Assembly: GCF_006715495.1 (NCBI RefSeq)
Contig: NZ_VFNI01000001.1
Coordinates: 1,054,001 to 1,118,000 of the forward strand
DNA length: 64,000 nucleotides
Reading direction: 5' to 3'
Source of the DNA: Herbaspirillum sp. SJZ106
Lineage (GTDB): Bacteria > Pseudomonadota > Gammaproteobacteria > Burkholderiales > Burkholderiaceae_D
Shown: piece after piece, positions 46,929 through 57,331 of the stretch
Numbering within the stretch: position 1 is the stretch's first letter
Layout of the letters: the number at the start of each line of letters is the position of its first letter
Program-made: the position numbers and the translations under genes
The notes under the pieces: model-generated
Databases searched by the model: none
What the model was told of the DNA's origin: nothing
Seen by the model: the letters and a program-made list of their open reading frames with translations, nothing else

Positions 46929-48311
46929 GTGCGACCTTCGTTGCTTGTCCCTCTTATTGTCGGCTGTGCCCTGTTCATGGAAAACATGGACGCCACGGTT
47001 CTGGCCACTTCGCTTCCTGCGCTCGCGCGCGACCTCAACCAGGATTCGATCACCCTCAAGCTGGCGATGACGGCCTACGTCGCCGCGCTTGGCGTGTTCA
47101 TCCCGATTTCGGGCTGGATGGCCGACAAGCTGGGCGCGCGCAAGGTGTTCCGCTCGGCCATGGTGGTGTTCATGGTCGGCTCCATCCTGTGCGCGGTATC
47201 GGGTTCGCTGGTCACGTTCGTGGCGGCGCGTTTCCTGCAGGGCATCGGCGGCGCCATGATGGTGCCGGTGGGGCGCGTCATCATCGCGCGTTCGGTGAGC
47301 AAGGCGGAGCTGGTCAAGGCGGTCAGTTACCTGACGTTGCCGGCGCTCCTGGGGCCGGTGGTCGGGCCGGTGCTGGGCGGTTTCATCACCACCTATTTCC
47401 ACTGGCGCTGGGTGTTCCTGATCAACATCCCGATCTGTTTCCTCGGCCTTTACCTGGCCGGACGCTATATCGAAAATTTCGTCGAAGACGACCCGGCGCC
47501 GCTGGATGTGAAGGGCTTCGTGCTGACCTCGGTGGGCGCCGCGTTGATCATGCTGGGCCTGTCGCTGTTCGGCACCCATCTGGTTGACGGCGCCACGCCG
47601 ATCGCCATGTGCGCCATCGGCGCTATCGCGCTGGTCATGTATTACCGCCATTCGACCCAGATCGACTATCCGCTGCTGGACTTCCGCTTGCTGCGCATTC
47701 CGACGCTGCATGCCAGCGTGGTGGGCGGTTCGCTGTTTCGCATCGGCCTGGGGGCGGTGCCGTTCCTGCTGCCGCTGGCGCTGCAGGAAGGCTTGGGCAT
47801 GACGGCCTTCCAGGCCGGCACCATTACCTGCGCCTCGGCATTCGGTTCGCTGTTCATGCGCCTGATTGCGTCTTCCGTGCTGCGTCGCTACGGTTTTCGC
47901 ACGACGCTGATGGTCAATGCGGTGTTCGCCGGCATCGCGCTGGCCGCTTACGGCATTTTCAGCATCCACACGCCGTACCTGCTGATCGCGCTGATCGTGC
48001 TCATGGGCGGCATCTTCCCGGCGCTGCAATTCACTTGCCTGAATTCGATCGCCTATGCCGACATCGACAGCCGCGACGCCGGCCGCGTCACCAGCCTGGC
48101 CAGCGTGATCCAGCAGCTTTCGCTGGGCATGGGCGTGACCATCGCCGGCATCGTGCTGCAACTGTCGAACTACGTACAGGGCCATGCCACCATCGTGGAA
48201 TCGGACTTCTGGCCGGCTTTCCTGGTGATCGGCCTGTTCTCGATCGCTTCGGTGCCCATCACCGGCAAGTTGCCGCGCAATGCCGGGCTGGAACTGTCCC
48301 GCGGCAAGTAA
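46929..48311 (+). CDS. MFS transporter, DHA2 (EmrB/QacA) type
   Basis: The 460-residue protein has about fourteen predicted spans, with family motifs near the start (MENMDATVLATSLPALARDL), motif A-like GWMADKLGARKVF, and motif C-like LPALLGPVVGPVLGGFI. Such pumps expel drugs or other lipophilic compounds with proton exchange. The start is GTG at 46929, directly at the first span. It is on the same strand as the AraC gene but 144 bp away. A perfect 12-bp hairpin follows the gene (48315-48344). Confidence 0.88.
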   Translation: MRPSLLVPLIVGCALFMENMDATVLATSLPALARDLNQDSITLKLAMTAYVAALGVFIPISGWMADKLGARKVFRSAMVVFMVGSILCAVSGSLVTFVAARFLQGIGGAMMVPVGRVIIARSVSKAELVKAVSYLTLPALLGPVVGPVLGGFITTYFHWRWVFLINIPICFLGLYLAGRYIENFVEDDPAPLDVKGFVLTSVGAALIMLGLSLFGTHLVDGATPIAMCAIGAIALVMYYRHSTQIDYPLLDFRLLRIPTLHASVVGGSLFRIGLGAVPFLLPLALQEGLGMTAFQAGTITCASAFGSLFMRLIASSVLRRYGFRTTLMVNAVFAGIALAAYGIFSIHTPYLLIALIVLMGGIFPALQFTCLNSIAYADIDSRDAGRVTSLASVIQQLSLGMGVTIAGIVLQLSNYVQGHATIVESDFWPAFLVIGLFSIASVPITGKLPRNAGLELSRGK

Positions 48312-48314
48312 GGC

Positions 48315-48344
48315 GCCGGTCAAGCCGTTCTTGGCTTGACCGGC
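48315..48344 (+). terminator. strong hairpin after the DHA2 transporter gene
   Basis: GCCGGTCAAGCC and GGCTTGACCGGC form a perfect 12-bp stem around a GTTCTT loop, 3 bp after the stop codon. No T tract follows, so it may be a weak terminator or an RNA-protecting hairpin. Confidence 0.5.
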
Positions 48345-48414
48345 CCAAGGCCGGTATGATCGCGAAGATGCCATCGACACGCGGGCATCGTCCCGTCACT
48401 TACCGGAGTTCTCC

Positions 48415-49113
48415 ATGTCCCTGATTTCTTTTTCCCTGCGCCGTGCCGTCCTGGGCGTGTCGCTGTTGTCGGCCACCGCCGCGTTCGCCTTTTCGCTGTC
48501 CGACATCAGCAATCAGGATGCGACCAGCGGCTTGAAGGCGGCGCTGGAGAAGGGCGCCAATGTGGCCGTCTCCAAGCTGGGCCAGCAAAACGGTTTTCTC
48601 AACAACGACAAGGTCAAGATCAAGCTGCCCAGCGCATTGGAACAGGCCATGCCGCTCATTCGCATGACCGGCCAGGGACAGAAGGTGGATGACCTGGTGG
48701 TGGACATGAACCACGCCGCCGAGGCTGCGGTGCCGCTGGCCAAGCCGCTGCTGGTCAATGCCGTGAAGTCGATGTCGGTGTCGGACGCCAAGAACATCCT
48801 GTCCGGCGGCGATACTTCGGTGACGGATTTCTTCCGCCAGAAGACCTCGGGCGAGCTGGCCACCAAATTCCTGCCTATTGTCAAGAAAATCACCGACAAG
48901 AATGGCCTTTCGTCCAGGTATAACGCCACCATGGGCCAGGTCGCCAAGACCGGCTTGGTATCGGGCGACCAGAGCACGGTCGAGGGCTATGTGACGCAGC
49001 GTGCGCTGGATGGCCTGTTCCTGATGATTAGCGAGGAAGAAAAAGCCATCCGCAAGGATCCGGTCGGCAGCGGCAGCGCGATCATTGGCAAGGTGTTCGG
49101 TGCGCTCAAGTGA
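48415..49113 (+). CDS. DUF4197 family exported protein
   Basis: The 232-residue protein has a signal peptide ending near AAFAF (about 25) and a helical DUF4197 domain with the opening LSDISNQDATSGLKAALEKGA and the late VTQRALDGLFLMISEEEKAIRKDP. I recognise the family but no function is known. It is followed by its own terminator, so it is probably a single-gene transcript. Confidence 0.82.
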   Translation: MSLISFSLRRAVLGVSLLSATAAFAFSLSDISNQDATSGLKAALEKGANVAVSKLGQQNGFLNNDKVKIKLPSALEQAMPLIRMTGQGQKVDDLVVDMNHAAEAAVPLAKPLLVNAVKSMSVSDAKNILSGGDTSVTDFFRQKTSGELATKFLPIVKKITDKNGLSSRYNATMGQVAKTGLVSGDQSTVEGYVTQRALDGLFLMISEEEKAIRKDPVGSGSAIIGKVFGALK

Positions 49114-49165
49114 GGCCGTGATGGCATGACCGCCGGCGCTGTACGGATCGGCGGCGAGATGCATG

Positions 49166-49205
49166 AAAATCGCTTGCTTCGATGTTCGGGGCAGGCGATT
49201 TTTTT
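49166..49205 (+). terminator. terminator after the DUF4197 gene
   Basis: AAAATCGCTTGC pairs with GCAGGCGATTTT (one G-T type mismatch) and is followed by a T run, about 55 bp past the stop codon. Confidence 0.82.
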
Positions 49206-49371
49206 ACCGTGGCAGGCGCGTCCCGGGATGGGCAGGAAGCGCGGCCGGGAAAGGGCGGGACGGCAATTTTATCCCTGCATTTTGTGTGGGTTTTTTATCT
49301 TATTGCCCCGCATTGGGAACTATTTTGGCCGCTTAAGATCCCGGGGTTATGACTTTCAATTCCTACATTTC

Positions 49372-49400
49372 TGGACTTCATTAAGAGATTGCTTTATACT
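49372..49400 (+). promoter_or_regulatory. predicted promoter of the osmoprotectant importer operon
   Basis: TGGACT and TATACT are 17 bp apart in an AT-rich patch. A start near 49407 would leave a leader of about 280 nt before the first gene at 49687. Confidence 0.5.
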
Positions 49401-49406
49401 ATCGGT

Positions 49407-49686
49407 TGTCCTGGTGACATAATTTGTTCAACAACGACCCTTAGCAATTCCTGGCCCGTTCGCGGGTAGTCAAATTTTCCGGCATGCAGTGCGGATCGCC
49501 TCTTCGGCCATCCTTCTTGTCCGGTAAGCATCATCGCCGAAGCTTTCTTCGGTTTCATCGCTGCCCTGCAGCTTTCGGTTCGTATCCAAATGATTCGCCC
49601 TCCACCGGGCAACGAACCACGCACAATCGATTCTTAAAACCCGTTGCCGCGGCGTCATGTCGCGTCAGCTATACCAAGGGGGTAAC
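49407..49686 (+). other. long untranslated leader of the osmoprotectant importer operon
   Basis: No gene is seen from the DUF4197 terminator to 49687. The stretch is lower in GC than the flanks and contains at least one small hairpin CCGAAG/CTTCGG (49537-49552) and a loose repeat of CATCGC...GCTTTC units. The leader ends with an AAGGGGGT ribosome site. It matches no riboswitch I recognise. Confidence 0.45.
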
Positions 49687-50400
49687 ATGACGCGTCTTCG
49701 TCACGTCTTTACTGGCGCAGCCACATTTGCGCTGGTCATCGCGGGCCTGGTCTGGTGGATCGGCCCCGATGTCATCCACAAGTACCGGGGCGACCTGATC
49801 TACTATACCGGCAAGCACCTGGAACTGGTGTTCTGTTCCATGGCGCTGGCGCTGGCCGCCGGCATCCCGGCCGGCATCGCGCTGTCCCGGCCTTCGGCGC
49901 AACGTTTCGCCGAGGCGTTCATCCAGATCTTCAACATCGGCAATACCATCCCGTCGATCGCGGTGCTGGCGCTGGCGCTGGCATTCTTCGGCATCGGCAA
50001 CTGGCCGACCATCCTGGCATTGTGGCTGGCTTCGCTGCTGCCCATCGTGCGCAACACCTATGAAGGCTTGAAGAACGTGCCGGCTTCCCTGAAGGAAGCG
50101 GCGCGCGGCATCGGCATGAAGCCGTACCAGATCCTGTTCCGGGTCGAACTGCCCAATGCCTTGCCCATCATCGTCGGCGGCGTGCGCACCGCGCTGGCGA
50201 TCAATGTCGGCACGGCGCCGCTGTCGATGCTGATCGGCGGCGAAAGCCTGGGCGGGCTGATTTTCCCCGGCATCTATCTCAACAACCAGGGCCAGCTGCT
50301 GCTGGGTGCGGCCGCCACCGCGGTGCTGGCGCTGGCGCTCGATGCGCTGGTCACCACGCTGTCGGGCATCTATCTTTCCCGCCGCGGCTTGCGCGCTTAA
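49687..50400 (+). CDS. osmoprotectant-type ABC permease (OpuB/YehW-Y-like), first
   Basis: The 237-residue protein has about five or six predicted spans and the permease loop ASLKEAARGIGMKPYQILFRVELPNALP (about residues 136-163). It belongs with glycine betaine, choline or carnitine permeases (OpuBB/OpuCD, YehY). The ATG at 49687 follows AAGGGGGT. It opens a four-gene operon with the binding protein, second permease and ATPase. Confidence 0.87.
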   Translation: MTRLRHVFTGAATFALVIAGLVWWIGPDVIHKYRGDLIYYTGKHLELVFCSMALALAAGIPAGIALSRPSAQRFAEAFIQIFNIGNTIPSIAVLALALAFFGIGNWPTILALWLASLLPIVRNTYEGLKNVPASLKEAARGIGMKPYQILFRVELPNALPIIVGGVRTALAINVGTAPLSMLIGGESLGGLIFPGIYLNNQGQLLLGAAATAVLALALDALVTTLSGIYLSRRGLRA

Positions 50401-50415
50401 TCAGGGAGGACCATC

Positions 50416-51321
50416 ATGAAAACAAAATACATCGCATGCGCGCTGATCATGGCACTGGCCATGTTCGGCACCGCCAGGGCACAGGCGCAGAACCTGGTCG
50501 TCGGCGGCAAGAATTTCACTGAGCAGCTGATCCTGTCGAACATGACCGCGCAATACCTGCGCGCCAAGGGGTATGGCGCCGATCTCAAGAACGGCCTGGG
50601 CACCACGCTGATGCGTTCGGCACTGGAGAGCGGCCAGCTCGACATCGTCTGGGATTACACCGGCACCGCGCTGATCGTCTACAACCACATCGAAGAGAAA
50701 CTCGAACCCGAACAGATCTACGAAAAGGTCAAGGAACTGGACGTGCCGCGCGGCCTGGCATGGCTGAACGAGTCGGAACTGAACAACACCTACGCTTTCG
50801 CCATGCCGCAAAAGATCGCCGACGAATACGGCATCAATTCGCTGCAAGACTTGGCCGACCGCATCAATGCCGATGCGCAGGACGGCGCCAAGAATCTGCG
50901 CCTGATGGGGGTGGACTACGAATTCGCATCGCGCCCGGACGGCCTGGGCCCGATGCAGGAACTGTACGGTTTCAAGCTGGAGCGCGGCGCTGTCAAGCAG
51001 ATGGATCCCGGCCTGGTCTACACGGCGCTCAAGAACGAGCAACTGTTCGTGGGCCTGACCTATGCATCAGATGGCCGTATCAAGGGGTTCGACCTGAAGC
51101 TGCTGGATGACGACAAGGGCTACTTCGCCGCCTACAAGGCCACGCCGGTGGTGCGCCAGGAGATCCTGGACCGTAACCCGCAACTGGCCGAACAGCTCAA
51201 TGCGCTGGCCGCCAGCATCGACACCGAAAAGATGACCGAGCTCAACAAGCGCGTGGACATCGACCAGGAACCCGTCAGCAAGGTCGCGGCGGATTTCCTC
51301 AAGCAAGCCGGCCTGATCTGA
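50416..51321 (+). CDS. osmoprotectant-binding periplasmic protein (OpuBC/OsmF-like)
   Basis: The 301-residue protein has a signal peptide ending near ARAQA (about residue 24) and an OpuAC-type fold opening LVVGGKNFTEQLILSNM, with IVWDYTGTALIVY at the ligand site region. It should bind glycine betaine, choline or a similar quaternary amine in the periplasm. An AGGGAGG-like site precedes the ATG, 15 bp after the first permease. Confidence 0.87.
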   Translation: MKTKYIACALIMALAMFGTARAQAQNLVVGGKNFTEQLILSNMTAQYLRAKGYGADLKNGLGTTLMRSALESGQLDIVWDYTGTALIVYNHIEEKLEPEQIYEKVKELDVPRGLAWLNESELNNTYAFAMPQKIADEYGINSLQDLADRINADAQDGAKNLRLMGVDYEFASRPDGLGPMQELYGFKLERGAVKQMDPGLVYTALKNEQLFVGLTYASDGRIKGFDLKLLDDDKGYFAAYKATPVVRQEILDRNPQLAEQLNALAASIDTEKMTELNKRVDIDQEPVSKVAADFLKQAGLI

Positions 51322-51333
51322 GGAGGGATGAGC

Positions 51334-51984
51334 ATGGATATCTTCCAATACCTCCAGTCCGACTGGCACAACATCTTCAATTTGACGCTGCAGCATCTCA
51401 AGCTGGTGGGCATCGCGGTCAGCCTGGCGATCCTCATCGGCGTGCCGCTGGGGATCTTGGTGGTGCGCGTGCGCTGGCTGGCCAGCCCTTTGCTGAGCCT
51501 GGCGACCGTGGTGCTGACGATACCGTCAATCGCGCTGTTCGGCCTGATGATCCCGGTGTTTTCGCAGTTCGGCGCCGGCATCGGCCCGTTGCCGGCGATC
51601 ACCGCGGTGTTCCTGTATTCGCTGCTGCCGATCGTGCGCAATACCTACCTGGCGCTGGATAACATCGAAGCCGGCATCAAGGAAGCCGGCATCGGCATCG
51701 GCATGACCTTCTGGCAACGGCTGCGCATGGTGGAACTGCCGCTGGCGGTGCCGGTGATCCTGGGCGGCGTGCGCACCGCCGTGGTGATGAACATCGGCGT
51801 GATGGCCATCGCTGCCGTCATCGGTGCCGGCGGCCTGGGAGTGCTGATCCTGCACGCCATCAGCCAAAGCAATATGCAAAAACTCGTCGTCGGCGCCGTG
51901 ATGATCAGCGTGCTGGCCATCATCGCCGACTTCCTGCTGCAACGCCTGCAGACAATCTTGACTCCGAAAGGACTGCAAAAATGA
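51334..51984 (+). CDS. osmoprotectant-type ABC permease, second
   Basis: The 216-residue protein has five or six spans and the loop IEAGIKEAGIGIGMTFWQRLRMVELPLAVP (about 110-140), the OpuBB/YehW type. The ATG at 51334 is chosen because AGGAGGG sits 6 bp upstream; the ATG at 51328 would be too close to it. It overlaps the ATPase start by 4 bp (ATGA). Two different permeases with one ATPase and one binding protein are typical of the OpuC and YehWXYZ systems. Confidence 0.87.
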   Translation: MDIFQYLQSDWHNIFNLTLQHLKLVGIAVSLAILIGVPLGILVVRVRWLASPLLSLATVVLTIPSIALFGLMIPVFSQFGAGIGPLPAITAVFLYSLLPIVRNTYLALDNIEAGIKEAGIGIGMTFWQRLRMVELPLAVPVILGGVRTAVVMNIGVMAIAAVIGAGGLGVLILHAISQSNMQKLVVGAVMISVLAIIADFLLQRLQTILTPKGLQK

Positions 51985-53114
51985 TCGAACTGGACCAACT
52001 GAGCAAAACCTACACCCAGAAAGACGGCATCCAGGTCAAGGCGGTCGACACCGTCAGCCTCAAGGTCGCCGAAGGCGAGATCTGCGTCTTCCTCGGCCCG
52101 TCCGGCTGCGGCAAGACCACCACCCTGAAGATGATCAACCGCCTGATCCGCCCGACCTCGGGCCGGGTCTTGTTGAACGGGGAAGACACCACCGGCATCG
52201 ATGAAGTCGAATTGCGCCGCCATATCGGCTATGTGATCCAGCAGATCGGCCTGTTTCCCAACATGACCATCGAAGAAAACATCACCATCGTCCCGCGCCT
52301 GCTGGGTTGGGACAAGAAGCGCTGCCGCGAGCGCGCCGCCGAACTGATGGCGATGGTGGCCCTGGATCCGGTGAAATTCCTCAAGCGCTATCCGCGCGAA
52401 CTGTCCGGCGGCCAGCAGCAGCGCATTGGCGTGATCCGCGCACTGGCGGCCGACGCCCCGGTACTGCTGATGGACGAACCGTTCGGCGCGGTCGATCCGA
52501 TCAACCGCGAGACGATCCAGAACGAGTTCTTCCAGATGCAGCGCCAACTGAAGAAGACCGTGATCATGGTCAGCCACGATATCGACGAGGCGATCAAGCT
52601 GGGCGACAAGGTGGCGATCTTCCGCGCCGGCAAGCTGGTGCAGTTCGACCATCCCGATGCCTTGCTGGCGCGTCCGAAAGATGAGTTCGTCGGCGCCTTC
52701 GTCGGCCAGGACCATACCTTGAAACGCCTGTTGCTGGTGCGCGCCGGCGAGGCCGCCACCACGCCCCAGACCGCCCGCCCGGATGTGTCCTGCGACCAGG
52801 CGCTGTCATTGATGGACGACGAGGATGCCCGTTACCTGACCATCACCGACAGCGACAATCGCGCCATCGGCTACCTGACCCGCCGCGACGTGCGCGGCAA
52901 TGCGGGCGATGCGGCCGGGAAGGTGCGCCCGTTCACCATGAACGCGGCGCCGGACGAGAACCTGCGCGTGGTGCTCTCGAAGATGTACAAGCACAGCACC
53001 AGCTGGATGCCGGTGATCGACAGCGACGGCAGCTATGTCGGTGAAGTCACCCAGGATTCCATCGCCAGTTACCTGAGCTCAGGCCGTTCGCGCGGCATGG
53101 CGATGGCGGCATAA
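51981..53114 (+). CDS. osmoprotectant importer ATPase with CBS domains (OpuCA/YehX-like)
   Basis: The 377-residue protein has Walker A GPSGCGKTT (about 38-46), signature LSGGQQQR, Walker B VLLMDEP and switch His in MVSHDIDEA. After residue 260 it has a CBS pair (ITDSDNRAIGYLTRRDV; STSWMPVIDSDGSYVGEVTQDS), the region that senses ionic strength in OpuA/OpuC-type importers. It should switch on uptake when osmotic strength rises. A clean terminator follows at 53138. Confidence 0.92.
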   Translation: MIELDQLSKTYTQKDGIQVKAVDTVSLKVAEGEICVFLGPSGCGKTTTLKMINRLIRPTSGRVLLNGEDTTGIDEVELRRHIGYVIQQIGLFPNMTIEENITIVPRLLGWDKKRCRERAAELMAMVALDPVKFLKRYPRELSGGQQQRIGVIRALAADAPVLLMDEPFGAVDPINRETIQNEFFQMQRQLKKTVIMVSHDIDEAIKLGDKVAIFRAGKLVQFDHPDALLARPKDEFVGAFVGQDHTLKRLLLVRAGEAATTPQTARPDVSCDQALSLMDDEDARYLTITDSDNRAIGYLTRRDVRGNAGDAAGKVRPFTMNAAPDENLRVVLSKMYKHSTSWMPVIDSDGSYVGEVTQDSIASYLSSGRSRGMAMAA

Positions 53115-53137
53115 GCAGGTGTTGGGCCAGTGGCAAG

Positions 53138-53163
53138 AGCGGCGCATATGCGCCGCTTTTTTT
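53138..53163 (+). terminator. terminator of the osmoprotectant importer operon
   Basis: A perfect 20-bp palindrome AGCGGCGCATATGCGCCGCT is followed by seven T residues, 24 bp after the ATPase stop. Confidence 0.93.
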
Positions 53164-53275
53164 ATGCCTGCCCAAAGAAATGCCGGGTTAGGGCTATTTC
53201 CAGATTTTTCTTAAAGAAACCCAAGGGAGTGCTCAATAGACTATCGCGATCCTGATTCCATTTGTGTGGAGAGAA

Positions 53276-54313
53276 ATGATGCGATTCGTTTCCGAATTAT
53301 GCCGAACCTGCTGGCGATCCGCGCCGTTCTTCGTGGCGTATCTATTGCACGCAAACAGTATGGCTGCGCCATGCACGGAACGAGGGTCGACCGCTCCAGT
53401 CATCATTCCGGCGCCGAACCTGACCATAACGCGCGATGTGCCGGTAGGGGCGGTGCTAGGCGAGGTGAGCAGTCAACCCAACAGTTACGAAATTAGTTGC
53501 AGTACGCCCAATAATGTACGGACGAGCGCAACGGTTCGGCCGCTGGAAGGCCTTACAAATGGCATCATGCCCGTGATGGGGAGCAATGGCAGGCTGATTC
53601 CGGGATTGGGAGTGCGTTTCGTTCCTACAGGGAGTTACGTCAGAGGGAGCAATAGTGTCTGCACAGGGGGCGGTGGTATCTACGCCTTGGGGGCAAGGGA
53701 TGAGCTTCGTTGCAATGCTTATGCAATTTACAATGGCGTGCCCGTAGGTTTTTCGTCGGGAAATTCCGTACTCAAACTGGTTTTTGTCAAAACCTCCGAT
53801 GCATTGGCCAGCGCCAGCCTGGCGAGAGAAACAGTATTCACCACACGGGTCGACAATTACGCGACGATCGGTTATCAACTCGCCGGCGGTACGGTGGTGG
53901 TCAATCCCTGCACATTCAGCATGCCTTCCGTGGTTCGGCTGGGGAGGGTTACGGCCGCAACCATGCAGGCCGACCGTCATTCGGCACAGGAGAACTTCAA
54001 TCTGGAGATGAACTGCCAGAACAATGCGATGGTGAAAATCCGTTTCACGCCAGCGGCAGGCTCGATGGCGGTCAGGGGAATGGAGGGCACGCTGAGCAAC
54101 ACTGCCGCCGCAACAGAGGCTGCCGCCGGTGTCAACGTGCAGTTGCTCAGCGCGGCCGGTGAACCCATTCCACTGAATACGGATATTGATTTTGGCGCCC
54201 AGCCGGCGATGGCTCGCTATGCTTTCAGGGCGCGCATGAGTGCGGCGCCGGGGGCTACGGTGACGCCTGGCCGGGTCACTGCCGGCGCCAGGGTCAATTT
54301 CACCTTCTATTAA
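53276..54313 (+). CDS. orphan two-domain fimbrial adhesin-like protein
   Basis: The 345-residue protein has a signal peptide (about 1-31, ending SMAAP), an N-terminal lectin-like part with several Cys (about 32-200), and a C-terminal pilin domain (about 205-345) with the pilin opening NPCTFSMPSVVRLG, a second Cys in MNCQNN and the terminal strand VNFTFY with the penultimate aromatic typical of chaperone-usher subunits. It would be a tip adhesin. No chaperone, usher or shaft pilin gene lies in the window. Base composition is visibly lower in GC than the flanks, suggesting acquisition. ATG at 53279 is also possible. Confidence 0.75.
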   Translation: MMRFVSELCRTCWRSAPFFVAYLLHANSMAAPCTERGSTAPVIIPAPNLTITRDVPVGAVLGEVSSQPNSYEISCSTPNNVRTSATVRPLEGLTNGIMPVMGSNGRLIPGLGVRFVPTGSYVRGSNSVCTGGGGIYALGARDELRCNAYAIYNGVPVGFSSGNSVLKLVFVKTSDALASASLARETVFTTRVDNYATIGYQLAGGTVVVNPCTFSMPSVVRLGRVTAATMQADRHSAQENFNLEMNCQNNAMVKIRFTPAAGSMAVRGMEGTLSNTAAATEAAAGVNVQLLSAAGEPIPLNTDIDFGAQPAMARYAFRARMSAAPGATVTPGRVTAGARVNFTFY

Positions 54314-54795
54314 TCCAGCAGCTTGTGCATGAACATGGCCTTGCCCGTGGCCGGATCCAGTTCATAGCCGGCGAAGCCGCTGCTGCGGTAGAGCGCACGC
54401 GCCACGGCATTGCCTTCGAGGACTTCCAGCGTGACCTTGCAGCAGCCCAGCGCACGCGCCTCATCTTCGACCCGTGCGATCAGGCGGCGGGCGATGCCTT
54501 GTCCCCGGTATGAGGGCATGACGGCAAGGTCGTGGATATTGAGCAGCGGCTTGCAGGCGAAGGTGGAAAACCCTTCGATGCAGGTCGCCAGGCCAGCCGC
54601 CCGTTCGCCGTCGAACGCCAGGAAGACGTGCGCGGTGGGGCGTTTCTTCAATTCGATGGCGAGGTTGTCGCGGACGAAATCCGGCAACGACTTGCCGCCG
54701 CCCATGGCATCGGATGCATAGGCATTCAATACCTCGAACAGGGCGGCGGCGTGGGCCGGCAGGTCCAGATCGGCCTTGATGATGTCGATTTGCAT
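54310..54795 (-). CDS. GNAT family acetyltransferase
   Basis: The 161-residue protein has the GNAT acetyl-CoA motif A as LAVMPSYRGQGIARRLIARVEDEAR (about 90-114) and a motif B-like LYRSSGFAGYELD near the end. It acetylates an unknown amine. It is convergent with the adhesin gene and the two stops overlap by 4 bp. It follows rhlE on the same strand by 27 bp and may be co-transcribed with it. Confidence 0.87.
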   Translation of the reverse strand: MQIDIIKADLDLPAHAAALFEVLNAYASDAMGGGKSLPDFVRDNLAIELKKRPTAHVFLAFDGERAAGLATCIEGFSTFACKPLLNIHDLAVMPSYRGQGIARRLIARVEDEARALGCCKVTLEVLEGNAVARALYRSSGFAGYELDPATGKAMFMHKLLD

Positions 54796-54822
54796 GGGCT
54801 CTGGCAGCGAAGGTAAGCGTGC

Positions 54823-56343
<1,521 letters not shown>

Positions 56344-56566
56344 GAGACTCTGAAAATGGGTTCGGCCTGTCGCCGCAGTGGGCGCCAGTCGCAGGCAGAC
56401 GGGGTTGAAACTCGGAGAGGGCAGCGGACTTGACTGGAGGGATGCCGCGCTGGCCGCAGTATAACAGCCGCAGCTTGCGCTGGAAGAGAATTATTTTCTG
56501 CGCGTGACTTTTGTTGTTGCCAGGCCCGTCCCCCGATGCGCGATATGGCGCATCGAGGCGACAGGT

Positions 56567-57322
56567 TCAGCCGGATTGGCGCGCCAGAAAATCCAGCACC
56601 GGCGGCAGCACCAGGGCGCTTTGCATCAGGCCGCCGAAATGCGTCACGCCGGGCAGGGTGGCGAACTCGCCCCGTGCCAGCCGTGCGGCGGTGCGCTGCA
56701 CGGCGCCGTGGCGCGCATCGGCGTCGCCGCAAAACAGCAGGCAGGGCATGTCCATGCGCGCCAGCACATCCTGCTGCGAGGGGCGCGGCTGCTGGGCTGC
56801 CGCGGCCAGGGCCTGCAGGTCGTTGGCGCGGATGAGCATCTTCACCTGGGGCGAGATGCGTTCGTCGAGCAGCGTCTCGAAGGCGGCGATGAAGGCTTCC
56901 GGATCGCGGCCATCGATGCCGTGGAAGGCATTCCAACTCAAGTCTTCATCCGGATGGGCGGCGCCCAGGATCAGGCTGGACAGGCGTTCGGGCGCATGCC
57001 GCGCCAGGCCGTAGCCGACCCAGCCGCCCAGCGAATAACCGAAGAAATGTGCACGTTCGATGCCCAGCGCATCCAGCACGGCGAGCGCGTCGCGGCAGCG
57101 CTGGGGCTGGCTGTAGGCGCTGGTTTCGTGCGGTTTGTCGCTCTGGCCGTGGCCCAGCGCGTCGAACATGATGACGCGGTAGCGTTCGCGCAGCGCGGCG
57201 GTGAAACCGAAGAAGCGCCAGGCTTCCAGGCTGCTGGTGAAGCCGTGGTGCAGCAACAGTGGCGCGCCTTGGCCCTCGACCTGATAGTGGATCTGGCGTC
57301 CGTCGCTCAAGGCGAATGGCAT
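56567..57322 (-). CDS. alpha/beta hydrolase
   Basis: The 251-residue protein has the strand-nucleophile-helix elbow FFGYSLGGWVGYG (Ser near residue 96), a DALGHGQSDKP segment typical of the family, Asp in FCGDADAR and His in VTHFGG. It is a cytosolic esterase or lactonase-like enzyme of unknown substrate. It lies 9 bp downstream of a VOC-family gene on the same strand, so the two are likely one operon. Confidence 0.87.
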   Translation of the reverse strand: MPFALSDGRQIHYQVEGQGAPLLLHHGFTSSLEAWRFFGFTAALRERYRVIMFDALGHGQSDKPHETSAYSQPQRCRDALAVLDALGIERAHFFGYSLGGWVGYGLARHAPERLSSLILGAAHPDEDLSWNAFHGIDGRDPEAFIAAFETLLDERISPQVKMLIRANDLQALAAAAQQPRPSQQDVLARMDMPCLLFCGDADARHGAVQRTAARLARGEFATLPGVTHFGGLMQSALVLPPVLDFLARQSG

Positions 57323-57331
57323 GTTTTTTCC

